From positions 1-26,675 of the forward strand of contig PKUI01000033.1 in NCBI GenBank assembly GCA_002869605.1: 26,675 bases of DNA, given 5' to 3'. Source of the DNA: Desulfuromonas sp. GTDB lineage: Bacteria > Desulfobacterota > Desulfuromonadia > Desulfuromonadales > SZUA-401. Positions within the stretch are counted from its first letter, which is position 1. Every line of letters starts with the position of its first letter. The position numbers were made by a program, and so were the translations under genes. Shown here in pieces: positions 21,746 through 26,675 of the stretch. The notes under the pieces were generated by a model. The model saw nothing but the letters and a program-made list of their open reading frames with translations, was not told where the DNA came from and did not search any database.

Positions 21746-23761
21746 ATGAGCGACTTTTCTCTACCAAAAGTAAAAGAATTGCTGTACTCCAACGAAGAGG
21801 AGCAACGCCTGCAAGGTGTGCGGATGTTGCGCCAGGCTCCGACGGGTGAGGATCTCGATGGCCTGTTCGTCGGCTTGGGGGACACTTCCTGGCGGGTACG
21901 CAAGGAAGCCGTGGAAGCCTTTATGTTGCGACCACGTTCAGTCGAGACAATCGAGCGCGTTGCCAAGCAGCTTTACTCGGAAGAGAATGCCGGCCTGCGT
22001 AACGCGGCAATGGAGATTCTGGTCCGTCTGGGACGTCAGTCGCTGGAGATGTTGCACGCGGAGGTGAAAAGCGAGGATCACGATGTGCGCAAGTTCGCCG
22101 TCGATATCCTCGGAGAGATCGGCGATGCCGAGAGTATCCCCTGTCTGACTGAAGCCCTCTTGGACAACGACGAAAATGTTCGTAATGCCGCAGCGGAGAA
22201 CCTCGGCAAGCTGCGTGCTGCCAAGGCTGTGCCTGCTCTGCTCGATGCCATGGAGCTGCCCGATGTCTGGTTCCGTTTCACGATTCTTGAAGCGCTGTCG
22301 CGTATCGGTGGGCGGATAGACCTGAACCGACTGCTTGCCTTCAAGTCTGAGCCTTTGCTGCGTAAGGCCCTGTTTGACTGTCTCGGTCACGTTGGTGATG
22401 AAAGCGTGGTGCCGGTGCTGGTTGAGGGGTTGGGTGATGAAATGCGTAACGCTCGTGAAGCGGCAGCCCTGGCGTTGGCCAACCTCGGTAAACGCTCTCC
22501 CGAACCAGTGCGGACCGCGTTTATGGCAGTGGGAGGGGAAAATCACGGTAAAACGGCCCAGGAATTTATCGCCGAAGGCGACGACAATCTGCGCGGCGCC
22601 GGCTTGATGCTGCTCGGCTGGATTGGTGATCCACGCTATGCGACGCCGCTGCTGAATCTTCTGGATGATGATCGCCTAGCGCAGCAGGCCGCTGACGCCT
22701 TGATGAGCCTCGGCGCCTCCGGGGTGTCACGTCTGATCAAGGAGAACCTCAAGTCCGACGCGAAGACCCGCGCCATTCTCTGCCAACTGGCAGGTGGAGT
22801 CGGTTGCCGCCAGGCGACTGACTTCCTCCTCGCATCAGCCGCAGACCAGGACATGGATGTACGTCTGGCTGCCCTGCAGGCGATCGGTCAGTTGCAGATT
22901 GTCGCGGGGGTCGAACAACTTGCCTCGGCGCTGGCCGACGAGAACGAGCAGCTCCGCGATACGGCGACCTCGTCGTTGGCCCAGATCGGGCGCATGCACA
23001 GTGACGAAGTGTTAAGCGCGATCTCCACGTACTTCAATGACGATGATGCGTCGTTACGTGTTGCTGCCGTCTCGGTGGTCGGGCATCTCAATTCCTCCGA
23101 GATCGAGAAATATCTGCTTAACGGACTCAAGGACGTCGCCTCCGAGGTTCGGGTGGCCGCGGTTCGTTCTATGGGCGTCTATGCGGGGGACGGTCAGCCG
23201 CGGGTGCTCCGCTTGGCGCTTACCGATGAAGACCCTGAAGTGCGTGTTCAGGCGGTCGAGATCCTTGGCCGCAGCGATGACGAGGATGTTCTCGAGTCCC
23301 TTGGCGTCGCGTTACAGGATGAAGATATCTGGGTACGGGCTGCCGTGTCGCGTGTTCTTGGACGCTTTGGCGTCGAGGCACTCCCGTTGATCCAGGTTGC
23401 GGTGAAGGACCCGATTGGGCTGGTGGCGATTGCCGCCATGGAGACGCTATGTGACATCGCTCCGGAGAAGGCTGGCGCCATTCTCGAGTCGGCATTGGAT
23501 AATGCTGACGAGGAAGTGGTGCGAACCGCGATGCAGTTGTTGGTGCGTAGCGGCCACACAGAACTGTTCATGAAATCGTGTGATCGGTTGCTCAAACATC
23601 CGCATCCGATGATTCGCAGATCGTGCATCGAGCACTTGGTCGACCTGGAAGGAAGTGCGGTTCGACCCAGACTTGAGGCTTTGCTGACCAGTGAAGAGGA
23701 TGAGCAGATCCTGCACCAGGTGCAGGACCTCCTGTCGCTGATGGACCCTGACCGGGAGTAA
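21746..23761 (+). CDS. HEAT-repeat protein of the chemosensory cluster
   Basis: The 671-residue protein is built almost entirely of HEAT (PBS-lyase-type) repeats of about 31 residues from near residue 15 to the end. Repeating signatures include VRKEAVEAF, VRKFAVDILGEIGD, VRNAAAENLGKL, VRVAAVRSMG and VRVQAVEILGRS. It has no signal peptide, membrane segment or catalytic motif. Such solenoids serve as protein-interaction scaffolds. It lies 21 nt after the zinc-ribbon gene and 7 nt before cheR, so it belongs to the operon. It may organise CheR, CheB or receptors; this is inferred from position only. Confidence 0.93.
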   Translation: MSDFSLPKVKELLYSNEEEQRLQGVRMLRQAPTGEDLDGLFVGLGDTSWRVRKEAVEAFMLRPRSVETIERVAKQLYSEENAGLRNAAMEILVRLGRQSLEMLHAEVKSEDHDVRKFAVDILGEIGDAESIPCLTEALLDNDENVRNAAAENLGKLRAAKAVPALLDAMELPDVWFRFTILEALSRIGGRIDLNRLLAFKSEPLLRKALFDCLGHVGDESVVPVLVEGLGDEMRNAREAAALALANLGKRSPEPVRTAFMAVGGENHGKTAQEFIAEGDDNLRGAGLMLLGWIGDPRYATPLLNLLDDDRLAQQAADALMSLGASGVSRLIKENLKSDAKTRAILCQLAGGVGCRQATDFLLASAADQDMDVRLAALQAIGQLQIVAGVEQLASALADENEQLRDTATSSLAQIGRMHSDEVLSAISTYFNDDDASLRVAAVSVVGHLNSSEIEKYLLNGLKDVASEVRVAAVRSMGVYAGDGQPRVLRLALTDEDPEVRVQAVEILGRSDDEDVLESLGVALQDEDIWVRAAVSRVLGRFGVEALPLIQVAVKDPIGLVAIAAMETLCDIAPEKAGAILESALDNADEEVVRTAMQLLVRSGHTELFMKSCDRLLKHPHPMIRRSCIEHLVDLEGSAVRPRLEALLTSEEDEQILHQVQDLLSLMDPDRE

Positions 23762-23768
23762 CCCCTGC

Positions 23769-24653
23769 ATGTTGATTTTTACTCCGGATATTCCTATGAG
23801 CGAAGATGAGTTTCGCCAGTTCCGGGACTTCGTCTATCAGCACTGTGGTCTGCACTTCACCGAGGACTCCAAGTACCTGCTGGAGAAGCGTCTCGCCAAG
23901 CGGCTACAGCATCACAAGATGTCGAACTACAAGGACTACTATTACCTGTTACGTTACGGTCGTGATAAAGAACAGGAACTTGCAGAAGTCATCGATGCAC
24001 TGACCACCAACGAGACTTACTTCTTCCGTGAGGAATATCAGCTCAAGACCCTCTGCCAGGAAGTCGTCCCCGATATCTGTGCGCGCAAGGAGAAAACCGG
24101 AAAAAAAAAGCTGCGTATCTGGAGCGCCGGCTGTTCGTCGGGCGAGGAACCCTATACCCTTGCGATGCTGATGTTGCAGCAGAGTGCCCTGCAGGGGTGG
24201 GATATAGAAGTTATCGGTACCGATATCAGCCATCGCGTGCTGAATATCGCCCGCAAGGGGGTCTATTCAGCGGCTTCTTTCCGGACCACGGAACAGGCCT
24301 ACCTTGATCGCTTTTTTACCCCTTTTGAGAACGATAAATATCGGATCAACGATGAGGTGCGTGACCTGGTAACCATCAGTCATCTCAACCTGTTCGATAC
24401 GCAGCGTGTGGCACTGATCGGCAAGATGGACGTGATCCTGTGCCGCAACGTGATTATCTATTTTGACCAGGCGGCAAAAAAGAGGGTGGTCCAGAACTTT
24501 TATGACCGGCTCCGTCCGGAGGGGTTCCTGCTCCTGGGCCATTCCGAATCACTGATGAATATCAGTACCTCTTTTGCCTTGCGCCATTTCCTCAACGATA
24601 TGGTCTATCAACGCCCGGCTGATGCGCCCCTTTTCTCGGGAGGGGAGCTATGA
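23769..24653 (+). CDS. cheR: Chemotaxis protein methyltransferase CheR
   Basis: The 294-residue enzyme methylates glutamates of chemoreceptors using SAM. The N-terminal helical domain (about 11-75) is followed by NETYFFRE (81-88), the SAM-binding WSAGCSSGEEPYT (118-130), GTDIS, and CRNVIIYFD, all typical of CheR. It ends with a normal GHSESL motif and shows no TPR or C-terminal extension. I list ATG 23769; ATG 23796 (giving MSEDEFRQF) is an alternative that better matches the usual N terminus. GGGAG lies about 11 nt before 23769. Its stop overlaps cheB as ATGA. Confidence 0.96.
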   Translation: MLIFTPDIPMSEDEFRQFRDFVYQHCGLHFTEDSKYLLEKRLAKRLQHHKMSNYKDYYYLLRYGRDKEQELAEVIDALTTNETYFFREEYQLKTLCQEVVPDICARKEKTGKKKLRIWSAGCSSGEEPYTLAMLMLQQSALQGWDIEVIGTDISHRVLNIARKGVYSAASFRTTEQAYLDRFFTPFENDKYRINDEVRDLVTISHLNLFDTQRVALIGKMDVILCRNVIIYFDQAAKKRVVQNFYDRLRPEGFLLLGHSESLMNISTSFALRHFLNDMVYQRPADAPLFSGGEL

Positions 24654-25717
24654 GCAGCAGTACCCTTCGCGTGCTCGTGGTTGACGATTCGGCCTTTAAC
24701 CGACGCACCATCACCCGTATCATCGAAGAGATCCCCGGCGTCAGGGTCGCAGACTACGCGACGGACGGCGAAGAGGCTCTGCGCAAGGTCTTCGACCTCA
24801 AGCCGGATCTGATTACCCTCGACCTTGAAATGCCGCGCATGGATGGATTTACCTTTCTGCGGATTGTGATGCAGAACCGTCCGACACCGGTCATCGTGGT
24901 GTCTGCACGCTCTGAGGATGAGAACGTCTTTAAGGCTCTCGAGTTCGGGGCTATTGACTTTGTCGCCAAGCCTGCGGGGCGAATCAGTCCTGAACTTTCA
25001 AATATTCGCGACGACCTGGTGCGCAAGGTCGAGTCGATTGCCGGCGCCGACCTGAGCAAGGTCGTGCAGCGAAAGAGTGCAGCAACGACGACCCCTGATG
25101 CGTCGCTGCAGGAATCCCTGGCTGATGGGGATAAACCCCTCCATGAGGGGCCCAAGATGGTGGTTATTGGGGCCTCAACCGGTGGGCCTCCGGCTCTGCA
25201 GGAGGTCTTGAGCAGTATTGACAGCCGGGTGCCGGCGGCTTTTGCCGTCGCCCAGCATATGCCTCCCGGATTTACCAAGGCCTTTGCCGAACGGCTCAAT
25301 CGCTACTGTACGCTTGAAATCGTCGAAGCACAGACCGGGGACCTGGTGCAGCCGGGGCGGGTGTTGATTGCTCCGGGGGGACGGAACCTGACCCTGCGCT
25401 GGCACGGCAATCAGGTGGTTGCTCATGTGATCGAGCCGGAACCGGGCCAGCGCTATATCCCCTCTGTCGATGTCCTGTTTTTGTCAGCCTGCAAGGTCTA
25501 TGGCGGGGATGTCCTCGGCGTGGTAATGACCGGCATGGGTAATGACGGGGCACGGGGGGCGAGTGCGATCAGCCAGGCGGGTGGAGAGATTATCGCCGAG
25601 TCTCAGGATACCAGTGTTGTCTTCGGGATGCCCAAGGAGGCGATCAACGCAGTTCCCAAAGCCGCCGTCTATCCGTTGAATGACATCGGCGACCAGATTA
25701 GTCAACGTTATAAGTAG
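24650..25717 (+). CDS. cheB: Chemoreceptor methylesterase/deamidase CheB
   Basis: The 355-residue protein has a receiver (about 6-125) with D12-D13, phosphoacceptor D58 (LDLEMPRMDG) and the Lys of AKPAG. A short linker (about 140-165) leads to the methylesterase domain. The catalytic triad is S176 (GASTGGP), H203 (AQHMPPGF) and D299 (GMGNDG), with spacing like that of E. coli CheB. It removes methyl groups from receptors when phosphorylated by CheA. The ATG overlaps the cheR stop by 4 nt. With CheR it shows this pathway has methylation-based adaptation. Confidence 0.97.
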   Translation: MSSSTLRVLVVDDSAFNRRTITRIIEEIPGVRVADYATDGEEALRKVFDLKPDLITLDLEMPRMDGFTFLRIVMQNRPTPVIVVSARSEDENVFKALEFGAIDFVAKPAGRISPELSNIRDDLVRKVESIAGADLSKVVQRKSAATTTPDASLQESLADGDKPLHEGPKMVVIGASTGGPPALQEVLSSIDSRVPAAFAVAQHMPPGFTKAFAERLNRYCTLEIVEAQTGDLVQPGRVLIAPGGRNLTLRWHGNQVVAHVIEPEPGQRYIPSVDVLFLSACKVYGGDVLGVVMTGMGNDGARGASAISQAGGEIIAESQDTSVVFGMPKEAINAVPKAAVYPLNDIGDQISQRYK

Positions 25718-25799
25718 TGGTGAGAGAAGGGTGGATATTTTCGCCCCGTACTGTTAGGATGAGTTCGTTTGACCACCAATAGCTTCAAGGAGATGATTG

Positions 25800-26630
25800 A
25801 TGCCTGAGATGGAAGACGACAAGGGCGGCCCCAAAAAGGTAGAAGAGTTTCTTCACCTGTTTAAAAAAGGCGCCGAGTTCACTCAGGACCTGCTCAAGGA
25901 GAACGAGCGGTTGCGGTTCCAGTTGCTTGAGATCGAGTCCAAGTGTAAGGATGGCGATGGCTCAGGTGGTGACGAGGCGTCTGAAGTTGCCAAGCTCCAG
26001 AAGCGCATTGACCAGATGGAGCAGGAAAAAGAAGAGATCCTCGGTCGTATCAAACAGATTGAAGAGGAAAACATCGATTTTGCCAACCGGTATGTCGATA
26101 TAGAGAACGAGAACAACATGCTCGCCAATCTCTATATCGCTTCGTACCAGCTGCATTCCACGCTCGATTTCAAAGAAGTTCTGCAGATTATCACCGAGAT
26201 CGTGATCAACCTGATCGGCGCCGAGGAGTTTGCTATTCAGCTGCTCGATGAAAAGGTCAATAAGCTGACGGCAGTTGCAACCGAAGGGATTACGGTCGAG
26301 GAGGTTCCGAAGATCGCTCTGGGTGAGGGGATCATTGGTCAGATGGCCAAGACCGGTGAGAACTATTTTGCCGAGGACCTGGAAAACTATCAGAAGGATA
26401 TGCTGCACCCGATGGTCTGTATCTCGCTCAAGATCAAGGAGCATGTCATCGGCGTGATTTCAATTTACAAGTTGCTGGAACAAAAGGAACGTTTTGCAGA
26501 TGTCGATTATGAGCTGTTCACGTTGTTGGCCGGTCACGCCGCGACGGCCATCTTCTCGTCCAAGCTCTACTCTGAGTCGGAACGTAAGCTGAATACGATT
26601 CAGGGTTTTATTGACCTGATGACTAAATAA
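25800..26630 (+). CDS. Coiled-coil and GAF-domain protein
   Basis: The 276-residue protein has a helical N terminus (KKVEEFLHLFKKGAEFTQDLL) and a Glu/Lys-rich coiled coil to about residue 108. A GAF domain follows at about 115-260, with the typical EFAIQLLDE, GEGIIGQMAKTGE, VCISLKIKEHVIGVISIYK and DYELFTLLAGHAATAI. It has no kinase, cyclase or methyl-accepting domain. GAF domains bind small ligands or mediate dimerisation. AAGGAG lies 7 nt before ATG 25800; a TTG at 25797 is less likely. It follows cheB by 82 nt without a clear terminator, so it may be co-transcribed. It could give sensory input or act with the next gene. Confidence 0.9.
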   Translation: MPEMEDDKGGPKKVEEFLHLFKKGAEFTQDLLKENERLRFQLLEIESKCKDGDGSGGDEASEVAKLQKRIDQMEQEKEEILGRIKQIEEENIDFANRYVDIENENNMLANLYIASYQLHSTLDFKEVLQIITEIVINLIGAEEFAIQLLDEKVNKLTAVATEGITVEEVPKIALGEGIIGQMAKTGENYFAEDLENYQKDMLHPMVCISLKIKEHVIGVISIYKLLEQKERFADVDYELFTLLAGHAATAIFSSKLYSESERKLNTIQGFIDLMTK

Positions 26631-26648
26631 AGTTCCGGAGGGATTGTT

Positions 26649-26675
26649 ATGATGTCTACGCCTTCATATAAAGTA
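26649..26675 (+). CDS. Start of next gene (3' truncated by window)
   Basis: GGAGGG (26637-26642) is followed by ATG ATG at 26649 and 26652, and the frame reads MMSTPSYKV to the window edge. Only nine codons are visible, so no domain can be seen. The start fits a receiver protein (a YKV strand often leads into LVVDD), but this is a guess. It lies 18 nt after the GAF gene and is probably in the same operon. Confidence 0.6.

Noticed and set aside
25718..25799. Terminator or promoter between cheB and the GAF gene
   Set aside because: Only a weak TGGTG/CACCA pairing and no T-run; no -35/-10 pair with correct spacing.

Overview
The window looks like a high-GC, non-sporulating Gram-negative bacterium of the Desulfuromonadales/Geobacterales type (class Desulfuromonadia, formerly Deltaproteobacteria). 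This is inferred from gene content: a TatD hydrolase fused to a radical SAM domain, a radical SAM gene between rnc and era, and a large chemosensory operon with DUF4388, HEAT-repeat and ExeA-like members. No rRNA, tRNA or CRISPR array was seen.

Region 1 (1-3220) is mixed. It holds the 3' end of a DEAD-box RNA helicase and a ppiC-type parvulin, each followed by a strong intrinsic terminator. Next is a lower-GC stretch with small, poorly characterised ORFs; two of them look like translationally coupled membrane proteins. A cupin and a D-hexose-6-phosphate mutarotase-like gene follow on the minus strand. The region ends with a decayed C-terminal remnant of an integron-type tyrosine recombinase. 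It reads as an accessory region with a trace of past recombination.

Region 2 (3224-9509, minus strand) is a housekeeping operon transcribed tmk -> holB -> ricT/yaaT-like -> metG -> tatD-radical SAM. tmk and holB overlap by ATGA. A GC-rich hairpin and an 89-nt inverted repeat lie between metG and tatD.

Region 3 (9540-13672, plus strand) is rnc, a radical SAM gene, era and der. It starts from a promoter divergent from that of tmk and carries RNA processing and ribosome-assembly GTPases.

Region 4 (13700-26675, plus strand) is a compact chemosensory (Che-like) cluster: a DUF4388-receiver protein broken by an in-frame TAA, CheY-like, CheA, ExeA-like ATPase, long CheW, a second CheY-like, short CheW, zinc-ribbon receiver protein, HEAT-repeat protein, CheR, CheB, a coiled-coil/GAF protein and the first codons of another gene. 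CheA would phosphorylate several receivers. CheR and CheB would set adaptation on a chemoreceptor encoded elsewhere, since none is visible here. No flagellar gene is present. The ATPase, HEAT and zinc-ribbon members are not part of the classical Che system, and this cluster is the best candidate in the window for a poorly described system.
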